44,884 bases of DNA from Candidatus Cloacimonetes bacterium HGW-Cloacimonetes-1. Lineage in GTDB: Bacteria > Cloacimonadota > Cloacimonadia > Cloacimonadales > Cloacimonadaceae. A model generated the notes under the pieces. That model was not told where the DNA came from. It did no database searches and worked only from the letters and a program-made list of their open reading frames with translations. The stretch lies in NCBI GenBank assembly GCA_002841975.1, contig PHBQ01000013.1, forward strand, positions 1 to 44,884, given 5' to 3'. Positions 23,592-32,617 of the stretch are shown here, piece by piece. The position numbers and the translations under genes were made by a program. The stretch's first letter is position 1; each line of letters begins with the position of its first letter.

Positions 23592-24631
23592 TCGATATCA
23601 TCCAGGTTTTGGGCATTGCCTTTTTTGTCCTGATCGGGACTTACCTGCTGGTTCCTCTCAATATTCGGCTTTCAAATCGCTGGGGTATTATCGCCCTGCC
23701 AAGCGAGCGCAAGATCCACAAACTGGCTCGACCGGAAGCCGGAGGACTGTCTTTTGCAATCCTGATCGTGATAGCACAAGCCATTGTGGGCTTTTTGCAC
23801 AGTTCCGAATTTATCGGACAGGCATTGCTAAAGCTGAGTGCCGTAGGGATTGTGGCAATAGTCTTGGGTGTGATAGACGACAAGTATGACAGTAAAGCAC
23901 GTTATAAGTTTCTGGGGCAGATCTGCCTCGGCATCATTATGTATATCATTGGATACAGGGTCCACAGTCTCACCAATCCTATGGGTTCGGATTTCATCTT
24001 GGGATGGATGTCTTTTCCCATCACCGTTATCTGGTACCTGGTCATGATCAATGCCATCAACTTGATCGATGGGATAGACGGCTTGGCCTGCGGCATCACT
24101 ATCATCGTCTCTGCCATCCTGCTGGTGGTGGGTATCCGGGAACAGAACATCCTGGCAATCACACTTTCTTCCTTGCTGATGGCAGGGAATCTGGGGTTTA
24201 TCCGCTATAACTTCTTTCCTGCCAAGATCTTTATGGGTGATACCGGATCACTGTTTATCGGGCTCAATATCGCTGCCATTGCTACTGCCGGATCTTCCCA
24301 ATACAAAGGCATCACGACGATGACCCTGATGATCCCGATCAGCGTCATGGCCATTCCCTTGATAGACGTGCTGTTGGCTGTATCCCGCCGGATCAAAGAC
24401 GGCAACCTCTTCAAAGCAGATCGAGCCCATCTGCATCATACGATGTTGGATTTTGGGCTTTCTCAAAGGGCAATCTCGATTATCGTATATATAGCTACCT
24501 TCCTTTTTGGGTTGATAGCAATCGGGTTTTCGTTTTCATCCAAAAAAATACTATTTTCGGTGCTACTGGGGCTGATGACCATTATGGTGATAGTTGCCTA
24601 TATTTTGATGCGCCAAGAGGACAAGAAATGA
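23588..24631 (+). CDS. WecA/MraY-family undecaprenyl-phosphate sugar-1-phosphate transferase
   Basis: This 347-residue protein has about ten transmembrane helices. VIDDKYDSKARYKFLGQI holds the Asp-rich motif and the basic loop, NLIDGIDGLACG is the central cytoplasmic motif, FMGDTGSLFIG the metal-binding one and RAHLHHTM the histidine motif of the WecA branch. The enzyme starts glycan synthesis by moving HexNAc-1-phosphate from a UDP-sugar to undecaprenyl phosphate. MraY itself normally lies in the division and cell wall cluster, so a WecA/TagO-like role in the neighbouring glycan pathways is more likely. It could prime repeat units for the minus-strand Wzx/Wzy operon as well, which shows no initiating transferase of its own in this window. 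Confidence 0.92.
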   Translation: MIDIIQVLGIAFFVLIGTYLLVPLNIRLSNRWGIIALPSERKIHKLARPEAGGLSFAILIVIAQAIVGFLHSSEFIGQALLKLSAVGIVAIVLGVIDDKYDSKARYKFLGQICLGIIMYIIGYRVHSLTNPMGSDFILGWMSFPITVIWYLVMINAINLIDGIDGLACGITIIVSAILLVVGIREQNILAITLSSLLMAGNLGFIRYNFFPAKIFMGDTGSLFIGLNIAAIATAGSSQYKGITTMTLMIPISVMAIPLIDVLLAVSRRIKDGNLFKADRAHLHHTMLDFGLSQRAISIIVYIATFLFGLIAIGFSFSSKKILFSVLLGLMTIMVIVAYILMRQEDKK

Positions 24632-27123
24632 GAAAGTTTTTCTTACTGCTATCCATCATTATCTTATGTGCCGTTTTAGGAGCACAAAATTGGCAAACAT
24701 TTACCAATACTACCCATGTGTACGATGCCTATATCGTCGAACCGGGAATAAACTTTTACTCCACTTGGGGCGGAGTAGTCTATAACGGCTTTTATAAACT
24801 CAGTCCCCCCCCCCTCAGCATAGTACCGCCTTCCGAGATGGGAACTTATACCACTCGGGATGGTTTGGTATCCAATGATATCCGCTGTGTGGAGTTTATC
24901 CGGGAAACCCAAAACCTGTGGCTGGGCTCTTCCGCAGCCGGGATCAATATCATCAGTCCTAGTGGCATTCAAGTAATAAATAACACCAACGGACTGCCCT
25001 CGAACAACATACGCAAAATCGTGGAAAACAACTCCGTCATCTATGTCGCTACCGATCAGGGCTTGAGTGTTTTTTCCTATTTGGAGGGAGTTTCTTTCCC
25101 CTTGCTGCAACACCAATACAATTCCCAAAACACCAGTTCCGGTTTGGCTAATAACAATATCAACGACATGCTCTTGGCTGCAAACGGATATCTCTATATC
25201 AGTACCGCATTTGGAGTCAGTTATGTGCATGTAGATTCACTTTATCAAGATAGCGCCTGGCAGAATTGGAATATCACCAATTCCCCTATCGATACAGGTT
25301 TCACCAGACATCTCTCTGCCAATGGAAATTCCATTATTATCAGTCAGAATAAGACCGTGTACCGTCACAGTATCGAACCGAATGTCGGGTTCTGGACAGG
25401 CTATGGAGTCTTGCAAGGGGTCCGTGATCATGAAATATCCGGTGTGTGCATCGATAACGACAATAATATCTGGATCAGCTATGGAGAATGGAACGAGAAT
25501 CTGCTCCGCTATTCACTTTCACAGGATGTGCTGCTTACCAGGATTGATGCAAACAATGTGGTTGTCAACTGGCAAAAGAACACTTCCGGTCTATCAACAG
25601 AGCCCATATCTGCAATCCTGACCCAGGCCGGAGAGATGTTTCTCTGTTCATGGGGAAATGGCTTTTATAAACTTTCAGATGACATTTGGAACCGCGATGA
25701 GCGGATGACAATAGGCTTCCCCAAGGTTGCAGAAATCGCCACTGACCATACGAATAAAATCTGGCTCACCAGCGGAAACATCGGGATCGATTATGTCCGC
25801 AAAGGCACTATGGGCGTCAGTAAATACGATCATAAAGTGTACAATAAATGGACAAACTTCAATCAATCCAATAGTCCGATTATCTCGGATAACATCATTT
25901 CGGTCACCGTTGACTCTCACAACCGTAAATGGTTTGGCACCTGGGAAGTTGTAGATGGCAGCAGTCCTGTCGGTTGGAAGAATGGACTGACAGTGTATGA
26001 TGACAATGCCGATCCTGCAACCTGGAAGCGATTTTCACGGCAAGGTTCTACTCAGTGGAATCCTACCACCCAAACCTGGCAGTCCATTCCGGGATCTCTG
26101 CTCTTAGGAAATACTATCAGTGAGATAGCCATCGATCAAAACTCTAACATGCTTGTGGCGTGTTCCGGAGATGGTGTCACTGTTCTCAATTCAGTTGACC
26201 AATTGGTTGCCAATTTTCAAGTACCTGCGCTCACAAGCCAGAGAATACTGTACATCTACCACAGTGGTGATAAGTATTTCTTTGGTTCAAACAACGATCC
26301 AGGGATAGCGATTTGGAACGACTCATCCCTTCCCGTGACAACAGGAGAACATTGGCTGACTGGTATTCCTAGCGATCTACGTAGCTGTGTCTTGTATGGA
26401 GTTATCGATGTGAATACTCCCTATGAGGGTCGTCAATTTTGGCTGGCTGCCAGCTCCGGACTCTTTATGTGGGATCAGACAAACTGGTATCGATACGACA
26501 CTTCGGTCAAGAGATCGATCTACAGCGGTGGAGAATGGAGCACAGAGACCCCATATTATGCCGATGAAGAACGCTTGTTTGGCTCTGTCCGAACAACTCC
26601 TACCGCCATATACTTGGATCCCTTCAACCGGATTTGGATCGGTAGTTTGGGAAATGGGATTAGCAAATATGATCCGCAAACTGAACGCTTTACCAACTAC
26701 TTCATGCCCAATTATCCCCTCCTCTCTAATTATGTGACGAGCTTGGGTTATGAACCGGAACAGGGCTTACTCCTGATCGGAACACCAGACGGCCTCAATA
26801 CCATGGAGATCGGCACGAGGCTGAATGATACACAGACATTTGGCAAAGTAGTGGCATATCCCAATCCTTTTTATCCAGCTCGACACTCGGAACTCAGGAT
26901 TATCAATCTCCCGGAGATCAGTATGCCGGTCGGCACAAATATCTGCCGTGTTTACGACAGTTCCGGAGCTATGGTTTCAGAATTGAAACAAGATGAGTTT
27001 TCCCGCTTCACTTGGAACGGAAACAATGGCAATGGTAAAAAGTGCAGTAGTGGAATCTATTTCTATGTAGTCAGCGATCAGAATGGCAATAGCAAGCGTG
27101 GTAAAATCGCCCTGATCCGATAG
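24628..27123 (+). CDS. secreted propeller protein with C-terminal sorting domain
   Basis: This 831-residue protein has a signal peptide (RKFFLLLSIIILCAVLGAQ). Blades of the two-component-regulator-propeller type repeat along most of the length, for example TRDGLVSNDIRCVEF with NLWLGS, NGLPSNNIRKIVENN with IYVATDQGLSVF, and FNRIWIGSLGNGISKYDP. The last 90 residues (AYPNPFYPARHSELRI through SSGIYFYVVS) are an FlgD-like/Por-type immunoglobulin fold used as an outer-membrane sorting signal. There is no kinase or DNA-binding part, so it is a secreted or surface propeller and not a sensor kinase. It is the last gene of the plus-strand operon, starting with an ATGA overlap. Its task is unknown; glycan binding is possible. 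Confidence 0.85.
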   Translation: MRKFFLLLSIIILCAVLGAQNWQTFTNTTHVYDAYIVEPGINFYSTWGGVVYNGFYKLSPPPLSIVPPSEMGTYTTRDGLVSNDIRCVEFIRETQNLWLGSSAAGINIISPSGIQVINNTNGLPSNNIRKIVENNSVIYVATDQGLSVFSYLEGVSFPLLQHQYNSQNTSSGLANNNINDMLLAANGYLYISTAFGVSYVHVDSLYQDSAWQNWNITNSPIDTGFTRHLSANGNSIIISQNKTVYRHSIEPNVGFWTGYGVLQGVRDHEISGVCIDNDNNIWISYGEWNENLLRYSLSQDVLLTRIDANNVVVNWQKNTSGLSTEPISAILTQAGEMFLCSWGNGFYKLSDDIWNRDERMTIGFPKVAEIATDHTNKIWLTSGNIGIDYVRKGTMGVSKYDHKVYNKWTNFNQSNSPIISDNIISVTVDSHNRKWFGTWEVVDGSSPVGWKNGLTVYDDNADPATWKRFSRQGSTQWNPTTQTWQSIPGSLLLGNTISEIAIDQNSNMLVACSGDGVTVLNSVDQLVANFQVPALTSQRILYIYHSGDKYFFGSNNDPGIAIWNDSSLPVTTGEHWLTGIPSDLRSCVLYGVIDVNTPYEGRQFWLAASSGLFMWDQTNWYRYDTSVKRSIYSGGEWSTETPYYADEERLFGSVRTTPTAIYLDPFNRIWIGSLGNGISKYDPQTERFTNYFMPNYPLLSNYVTSLGYEPEQGLLLIGTPDGLNTMEIGTRLNDTQTFGKVVAYPNPFYPARHSELRIINLPEISMPVGTNICRVYDSSGAMVSELKQDEFSRFTWNGNNGNGKKCSSGIYFYVVSDQNGNSKRGKIALIR

Positions 27124-27145
27124 AGGATTGAATCAATGATCCTCT
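27122..27145. terminator. hairpin between convergent genes
   Basis: AGAGGAT and ATCCTCT form a 7 bp stem around a 10-base loop, right between the stop codons of the propeller gene and aroB, which point at each other. It lacks a T-tract on either side, so its role as a bidirectional terminator is only probable. Confidence 0.35.
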
Positions 27146-28140
27146 GAGAGGTCTTGCACGCTAACCGATACCACATCTACTTGTTGCCATCCGGTGAAAA
27201 GCACCAAGTTGATGCTATCACTATTCTTTTTGTCTTGCAACATGATGTCGATTAACTGTGAGGTATCCGGACTTGCTTGACTTGAGGGTGGACATAGCAA
27301 ACTAAGAGTGTTTTCGATTTTAGAGACAGTATCCGGATCGATCAGCTTCAAAGTCCGGCTCAGCTTTGCCGCCATACCGATACCGATCAGGACTGCATCC
27401 CCATGTTTGATCTTGTACCCCGAGACTGTTTCCAATGCATGAGCAAAGCTATGCCCCAGATTGAGCCACCTGCGTTCTTTGCGATCTTCCAAATCATGAA
27501 TGCAGAAGTTCAGCTTCAGATCCACACATTGCATAATAAGTTCGACGGAGGGGATCAAATCCTCGGGAATTTGCCCCAACTGCAGTCGAGGCGACAGCAA
27601 GTACATCTTGATGATTTCAGCCCAACCCTGCCGCAGTTCTTCGAGTGCTAAGCTATGCAGAAATTCAGGAGTAATGATCACCCTGCTGGCAGGATAGAAA
27701 CAACCCAAAAGGTTCTTAAACCCCTCGAAATTAACTCCGGCTTTTCCTCCTATCGCGGCATCCACCATCCCGATCAAGGTCGTGGGAATCAGGCTCAAAC
27801 GGCAACCCCGTTTAAAAGTCGCCACGGCATAGGCTGCCAAATCTGTAACTGTCCCACCCCCCAATACAATGATCTCTGCAGTGCGATGGATTTGATTTCC
27901 CAGCATCCATTGATAGATCAGCTGTAATTGAGCGTCGGTTTTGGCATCTTCCCCAGCCTGCAGAAAAAGGACATGTTCGAGCGGGATTCCTGCAAATAAG
28001 TGGGGGTACAAATGGAGCAAAACCCGATCTGCAATGATCCACTTACCGGGCAGCGCAAGATAATGCCTTAACTGATCCTGATTCATGGCGTCAATTGTCG
28101 TCTCCACGGAGCAGGCATTAAATGTGTAAAGCTGTGCCAT
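27133..28140 (-). CDS. aroB: 3-dehydroquinate synthase
   Basis: This 335-residue protein catalyses the second step of the shikimate pathway, turning DAHP into 3-dehydroquinate with NAD and a divalent metal. VLGGGTVTDLAAYAVATFKR is the NAD-binding glycine motif, IPTTLIGMVDAAIGGKAGVN the substrate-binding block and LNLGHSFAHALE carries the metal-binding histidines, with RQGWAEIIK supplying the metal-binding Glu. Length is slightly short for the family, but all blocks are present. It lies 12 bp after the M20 gene and is the last gene of an operon begun by asd. Confidence 0.95.
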   Translation of the reverse strand: MAQLYTFNACSVETTIDAMNQDQLRHYLALPGKWIIADRVLLHLYPHLFAGIPLEHVLFLQAGEDAKTDAQLQLIYQWMLGNQIHRTAEIIVLGGGTVTDLAAYAVATFKRGCRLSLIPTTLIGMVDAAIGGKAGVNFEGFKNLLGCFYPASRVIITPEFLHSLALEELRQGWAEIIKMYLLSPRLQLGQIPEDLIPSVELIMQCVDLKLNFCIHDLEDRKERRWLNLGHSFAHALETVSGYKIKHGDAVLIGIGMAAKLSRTLKLIDPDTVSKIENTLSLLCPPSSQASPDTSQLIDIMLQDKKNSDSINLVLFTGWQQVDVVSVSVQDLSEDH

Positions 28141-28152
28141 TAGATGCTTACA

Positions 28153-29259
28153 TCAGGAAAGAGCAATCCGCTCAAAGATGTCAATCCCCAGCTTGATGCA
28201 TTTGTCATCTGGCAAAAACACATCCGAATGCAAATCCTGATTGTTACTGCTGGCACCCAGCCAAAAGAGGAGTCCCGGGTAGCGAGTCGTGAAGAATCCA
28301 AAGTCTTCTCCGGTCATAAACACACCGGATTCCAAACATTTAACATTCATCTCTGCACACACAGTACCCAGTTTCTCATAAAGGGCTTTGTCATTGATCA
28401 CGGGATCATAGCTACACAAGAAATCTACTTTATAATCCAGCGAATGGCTTTGTGCAACGGCTTTTGCGGTATTGAGCAGTAAAGTATTGAGCCGTTCACT
28501 CATGTCCCGGGTGAGAGTGCGGTGAGTGCCTTCCAAAACACATCTATCCGGCACGATATTGCGAATACTGCCACTTTCCATTGTTCCCACGTGAAAGATC
28601 AACCGTTCGGCATGGCTTAGTTCTGCAGTTTGTGCTTGCATCTGAGCATAAAAATCTACTCCCGCATCCAAGGCATTTCTGCCATCTGCGGGAAACGCTG
28701 CATGAGCAGCTTTACCGATAAATTGAACGTCAAATTCTTGCGGTATTGCAAAGAAAATACCAGCTTTGGCAGAGACAGTCCCCACCGGTAGTTTCCCGCT
28801 CACATGCAAGGCATAGACGCTTTCTATGGGAAAAGTCTGGACGATTCCTTCTTTTAGCACCGCCTCTGCACCACCCTTGCCTTCTTCGGCAGGCTGGAAC
28901 AAAAAGAGCAGGTTCTTCTGGGGCTTCTCACTCACAATCTGCGAAATCAAGCCCATCAGAATTGCCATGTGCATATCATGACCACAGGCATGCATAATTC
29001 CGGGATGCAAGGAACTAAAACTACATCCTGTTTTTTCTGCGATCGGGAGGGCATCCATATCTGCCCGGAATAGTTTATAACTGCCTTCACCGTGCGAATA
29101 CTCGACTAAAATACCGGTATTTGTTTCAAATTGATGGATTCGTATTCCCGACATTTTAAGAAGTATCGACAACAGTAATGCCTTGGTCTTATGTTCTTCA
29201 AAAGCCAGCTCCGGGATCCGATGCAAGTTCTTTCGCAAGGATATGGAATCGATCTTCAT
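28153..29259 (-). CDS. M20-family amidohydrolase, probable N-acetyl-diaminopimelate deacetylase
   Basis: This 368-residue metallopeptidase has the M20D order of metal ligands: MHACGHDMHMAILMGL, LFQPAEEGKGGAE, the dimer-domain histidine in YALHVSG, and FMTGEDFGFF. The family removes acyl groups from N-acyl amino acids (hippurate, indole-acetyl-amino acids, N-acetyl-L,L-diaminopimelate). The gene overlaps asd as ATGA, and asd feeds the lysine/diaminopimelate pathway, so deacetylation of N-acetyl-diaminopimelate is the most likely task. The other acetyl-branch enzymes (DapH, PatA) are not in this window, so another N-acyl amino acid substrate remains possible. Confidence 0.85.
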   Translation of the reverse strand: MKIDSISLRKNLHRIPELAFEEHKTKALLLSILLKMSGIRIHQFETNTGILVEYSHGEGSYKLFRADMDALPIAEKTGCSFSSLHPGIMHACGHDMHMAILMGLISQIVSEKPQKNLLFLFQPAEEGKGGAEAVLKEGIVQTFPIESVYALHVSGKLPVGTVSAKAGIFFAIPQEFDVQFIGKAAHAAFPADGRNALDAGVDFYAQMQAQTAELSHAERLIFHVGTMESGSIRNIVPDRCVLEGTHRTLTRDMSERLNTLLLNTAKAVAQSHSLDYKVDFLCSYDPVINDKALYEKLGTVCAEMNVKCLESGVFMTGEDFGFFTTRYPGLLFWLGASSNNQDLHSDVFLPDDKCIKLGIDIFERIALS

Positions 29260-30230
29260 CGGTTGAATGCCGCGTGTTGCTTTAGGATACGCACGGCGTT
29301 TGCCGCTGCACCAATCCGGATGTTATGACCAACGTTCCAGAATGTCAAAGAATGCTTATCGCATCCATAGCGCAATCTGCAAACATGAGAATTATTGGTA
29401 CCATTGAGCTCACGGGGAGTGACGTAGGTATTGGCATAAAACTCTATAGATTCAGAACTTAACAGAGCTTTTTCTGCCTCTTCCAGATCTGTTTCCCGCT
29501 CAAACTCCGCATACACGGAAATGCTGTGGCCATACACCACGGGAACTCGAACAGTAGTAGCACTGATCAGGATATCTTCCCTGCGCAAGATCTTGCGTGT
29601 TTCCAGGTGCATTTTCTCTTCTTCCTGGGTATATCCATCATCCATAAAGCCACCGATCTGCGGGATCACATTGAGGTCTATCACCTGAGGATAGGCACCT
29701 TTGTCGTTTTCACCTTTACGCTGATTCATCAGGGTTTGGATTCCTTTATTTCCACTTCCGGAAACGGATTGATAGGTCGATATCACTACTTTTTTCAGCC
29801 CAAAGAGCTTGTCCAATACTGCCAAAGGTAACACCATCTGGATTGTGGAACAATTAGGATTGGCAATGATTCCCTGATAACCCTGCAAGATATCGCCATT
29901 GATTTCGGGAACTACCAAGGGGATATTGGCGTCTTTGCGAAAGCCGGAAGAATTGTCTATCACGATACTTCCCGTCTCTGCGGCGATGGGAGCGTAGGCA
30001 CGTGCCACTCCGGCTCCGGCAGAGAACATTACATAATCGTAGTGTTTGAGTAGTGAAGTTTCACACAGCTCTTGCACGGTGATGGGTTTATCGTTGAAAA
30101 ACAACAATGTCCCGGCAGATTTTGCCGAAGCAAAGAGATCGAGCTCTGTCACATTTATACTTAATTCGGAGAGGCAGGTAAGCATCATTCTTCCCACTTC
30201 ACCGCTTGCACCTATTATGGCTATTTTCAT
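29256..30230 (-). CDS. asd: aspartate-semialdehyde dehydrogenase
   Basis: This 324-residue enzyme reduces aspartyl phosphate to aspartate semialdehyde with NADPH, at the branch to lysine, threonine and methionine. GASGEVGRMML is the nucleotide loop, NPNCSTIQM contains the catalytic Cys127, and YQSVSGSGNKG and IRIGAAANAV are later family blocks. AAGAGG lies five bases before the ATG. It is the first gene of an asd, M20 deacylase, aroB unit and has a good promoter upstream. Confidence 0.96.
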   Translation of the reverse strand: MKIAIIGASGEVGRMMLTCLSELSINVTELDLFASAKSAGTLLFFNDKPITVQELCETSLLKHYDYVMFSAGAGVARAYAPIAAETGSIVIDNSSGFRKDANIPLVVPEINGDILQGYQGIIANPNCSTIQMVLPLAVLDKLFGLKKVVISTYQSVSGSGNKGIQTLMNQRKGENDKGAYPQVIDLNVIPQIGGFMDDGYTQEEEKMHLETRKILRREDILISATTVRVPVVYGHSISVYAEFERETDLEEAEKALLSSESIEFYANTYVTPRELNGTNNSHVCRLRYGCDKHSLTFWNVGHNIRIGAAANAVRILKQHAAFNR

Positions 30231-30259
30231 TTGAACCTCTTGTATTGGATTGGAGAGTT

Positions 30260-30288
30260 CTTATCTATGAATTGGCATCTTTTGTCAA
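30260..30288 (-). promoter_or_regulatory. promoter of the asd operon
   Basis: On the minus strand TTGACA (30288-30283) and GATAAG (30265-30260, four of six consensus bases) are 17 bp apart. Transcription would start about 23 bases before the asd ATG. Eight bases away a plus-strand TTGACA (30297-30302) points towards the tRNA, so two divergent promoters stand back to back. Confidence 0.6.
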
Positions 30289-30337
30289 TGCAAAACTTGA
30301 CAGAATTTGCTCTTACCAATTCCTTACACTACGAAAC

Positions 30338-30413
30338 GCCCCTGTAGCTCAGAGGATAGAGCAGCGGTTTCCTAAACCGTTGGTCGGATGTTCGAGTCAT
30401 CCCAGGGGCGCCA
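30338..30413 (+). tRNA. tRNA-Arg(CCT)
   Basis: The 76-base sequence folds as a cloverleaf. The acceptor arm pairs GCCCCTG with CAGGGGC, the D arm contains AGCTCAGAGGATAGAGCA, the anticodon arm GCGGT-TTCCTAA-ACCGT gives anticodon CCT, and the T arm contains GTTCGAGTC. The CCA end is encoded. It reads AGG arginine codons. A perfect TTGACA at 30297-30302 lies upstream, although its expected -10 (TTCCTT) is poor. An RNase II-type gene starts 21 bases downstream. Confidence 0.95.
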
Positions 30414-30434
30414 CCTTATCTACATTAGGATGTT

Positions 30435-32354
30435 ATGGAAACTATAAACCCCGGTTGCGTGGTTGCCTTTTACCATCACAATCAAATTCAGCTCGGTATT
30501 GTTGAGGCTATAACCGGCAATAATACTCTCGTCAACTCTCTTGATGGCAGCAGCATATCTTTGATTGCCTCCCGCATAGTGCTTTGCAGCATGAATACTG
30601 TTGCGGGCTTATCGGGACTTGAACTATTTGTCACCCAAGTCAATCAAAGCATCGAGCACCTAGATCTGCCGGGATTGTTCGCCGCCGTCTCCACTCCCCA
30701 AGAGGGCTTCACCTTTGCAGAGCTTACCCACACCCTCGCCATCAGCGATGATGTATCCCGATTTGCTTTCTTGATGAAGCTGAAAAATCACCCCGAATTA
30801 GCCGCATGTAAGGCAGATAACTACCATATTCGCAGCAGTGCGGAACGGGAACAGTATTTGCAAAACCAAGCCGTCCAAAAAGCCCTGCAAATTTACCTCG
30901 AGAGTGTTTATTCTCTCTTGGACGATGTCCTCTCCAATAGAGATCAGAACCCGCATATCAAGCCTGAAAGCGATTTCCGGATGCGACTCTGCGAAGACAT
31001 CTTTCAGATGTTGACAAAGGCACATTGCCCGGAACTGGCAAAGACTATCCGCTCTTGTCACAAAGACATCGAGTGGGATCATAAAATCATCGCCCTGCGC
31101 AGAGCCTTACAGGATGTAAATCCGGAGACCGATGACCCAGTCATCCTGGCCGGAATACCTGTGGCATTTCTGCAGCCCCCGGTAGGACCGGACACTCCAA
31201 ATGTGACACCACGTCGGGATTGTACGCACCTCAATATCTTTAGCATAGACGATGCGGACACCCTGGATATCGATGATGCCTTTTCTTGGGAAACTTACTC
31301 GGATCACTATATTCTGGGAATCCATATCTCGGATGTCACGGCAGCACTCCCTGCGGACAGCCTGCTCTATTCAGAAGCCCGGAAACGCGTCTCATCCTTG
31401 TATTTGCCTACCGAAAACGTCCCCATGCTTCCCCCCGAAATAGCCTATGACAAAGCCTCGCTCAAGGCTGAGGAACACCGTCCCGCATTATCCCTCTTTG
31501 TGACACTCGACAATGCGCTAAACTTCGTAGCTACTGAATTTTGCCAAACCACAGTCTGCGTACGTAACAACTTCAGCTACAGAGAGATCGACAAACGTAC
31601 GGAGGAATCTCCCTTCTGCGATCTGTTTAGACTCCAGCACAAATTGTTGTCATCTCGAAACAACGGTTCCAATGGCAATCAAGCCCGTTTCTTTTATTAT
31701 ACCAGAGTCAAAAACGGCAATGTGGAACTCAAACCTATAGACAATCAGAGCCCTTCGCGTCGCCTGGTGGCAGAAATGATGATCCTCTTCAATAGCCTCT
31801 TTGCCGAATATGCTTTCAAAAACAATATCCCTGTGATCTATCGCAACATCGAACGCTTTCTCTCAGATGCGACCGATCCGGATTCAGCGGTCATTGGCTC
31901 CACTGCATACCTCTCAGTTACCCCGGATTATCACCATGGGATCGGCACCGAAGCCTATATCCATGCCACATCACCGATCCGCCGATTTACGGATTTGGTC
32001 AATCAATACCAGATCTGCAACAGCCTCAACGGACAGAATCCCCCCTTTGACATCAAGGCTTTGGAAAATCACATTACCGAGATCGAAAGAACTCTATCAA
32101 TTCAAAGAGAAGTGATCTCTGCCACAGAACGGTATTGGTTCTTACGCTTCCTGGAAAAATCCTATTTGCATTATCCCCTCCCTGCCAAGATTCTCAAGCA
32201 TACGAAACACGGTGCAGTAGTAGAACTGAGTGACTGGAATCGCAAAATCCAAGTCAGCACCGATGCCTATGCCCCGATCAATACCAGTGTGATGCTCGTC
32301 ATCATGAGTATCGAGACCTCCAAACTCTCTGCAGATGCAGAGCTGATTCTTTAG
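30435..32354 (+). CDS. RNB-domain exoribonuclease (RNase II type)
   Basis: This 639-residue protein degrades single-stranded RNA from the 3' end. The RNB catalytic motif is IFSIDDADTLDIDDAFSW, with the metal-binding aspartates, followed by YILGIHISDVTAALP, RVSSLYLPTENVPMLPPEI and the closing HATSPIRRFTDLVNQ. The N-terminus (NPGCVVAFYHHNQIQLGIVE) is a small beta domain like those of cyanobacterial-type RNase II, not the two cold-shock domains of RNase R. The C-terminal S1-like part is short. The start ATG has only a weak AGGA site; it lies close behind tRNA-Arg and may be co-transcribed with it. Confidence 0.9.
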   Translation: METINPGCVVAFYHHNQIQLGIVEAITGNNTLVNSLDGSSISLIASRIVLCSMNTVAGLSGLELFVTQVNQSIEHLDLPGLFAAVSTPQEGFTFAELTHTLAISDDVSRFAFLMKLKNHPELAACKADNYHIRSSAEREQYLQNQAVQKALQIYLESVYSLLDDVLSNRDQNPHIKPESDFRMRLCEDIFQMLTKAHCPELAKTIRSCHKDIEWDHKIIALRRALQDVNPETDDPVILAGIPVAFLQPPVGPDTPNVTPRRDCTHLNIFSIDDADTLDIDDAFSWETYSDHYILGIHISDVTAALPADSLLYSEARKRVSSLYLPTENVPMLPPEIAYDKASLKAEEHRPALSLFVTLDNALNFVATEFCQTTVCVRNNFSYREIDKRTEESPFCDLFRLQHKLLSSRNNGSNGNQARFFYYTRVKNGNVELKPIDNQSPSRRLVAEMMILFNSLFAEYAFKNNIPVIYRNIERFLSDATDPDSAVIGSTAYLSVTPDYHHGIGTEAYIHATSPIRRFTDLVNQYQICNSLNGQNPPFDIKALENHITEIERTLSIQREVISATERYWFLRFLEKSYLHYPLPAKILKHTKHGAVVELSDWNRKIQVSTDAYAPINTSVMLVIMSIETSKLSADAELIL

Positions 32355-32472
32355 ATCCGGTTTTAACCCTCAATTCCTGCCCCCCCATGTCATACATGTC
32401 TCAACTTCCCAGCGCAGGCTGGGATCCAGTTGAAATGACACGTTCAGGCTTACAAGACACTCCCAGCATCCC

Positions 32473-32559
32473 CCTTACTTAGTTGTGGTAATGATGCGGC
32501 TATGCCTCCCTATGATTCATGGGGCGGCATAGCCGCATCATTACCACAACTAAGTAAGG
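32473..32559. repeat. long palindromic element, copy B
   Basis: Two 43 bp arms (32473-32515 and 32517-32559) are reverse complements except for two positions, around one central T. The ends read CCTTACTTAGTTGTGG. The inner part matches copy A at 16390-16454. As RNA or single-stranded DNA it would form a very long hairpin. It ends 11 bases before the -35 box of the following mscS-type gene. Confidence 0.88.
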
Positions 32560-32570
32560 AAAAAAAGGGA

Positions 32571-32599
32571 TTGACATAGCAGAGCAGGTGGTATATTAT
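32571..32599 (+). promoter_or_regulatory. promoter of the first mscS-type gene
   Basis: TTGACA (32571-32576) and TATTAT (32594-32599, five of six) are 17 bp apart. Transcription near 32606 supports the ATG at 32618 as start, because the in-frame GTG at 32588 would lie upstream of the transcript. Confidence 0.65.
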
Positions 32600-32617
32600 G
32601 TAGCGAGGCAGGTGGAT

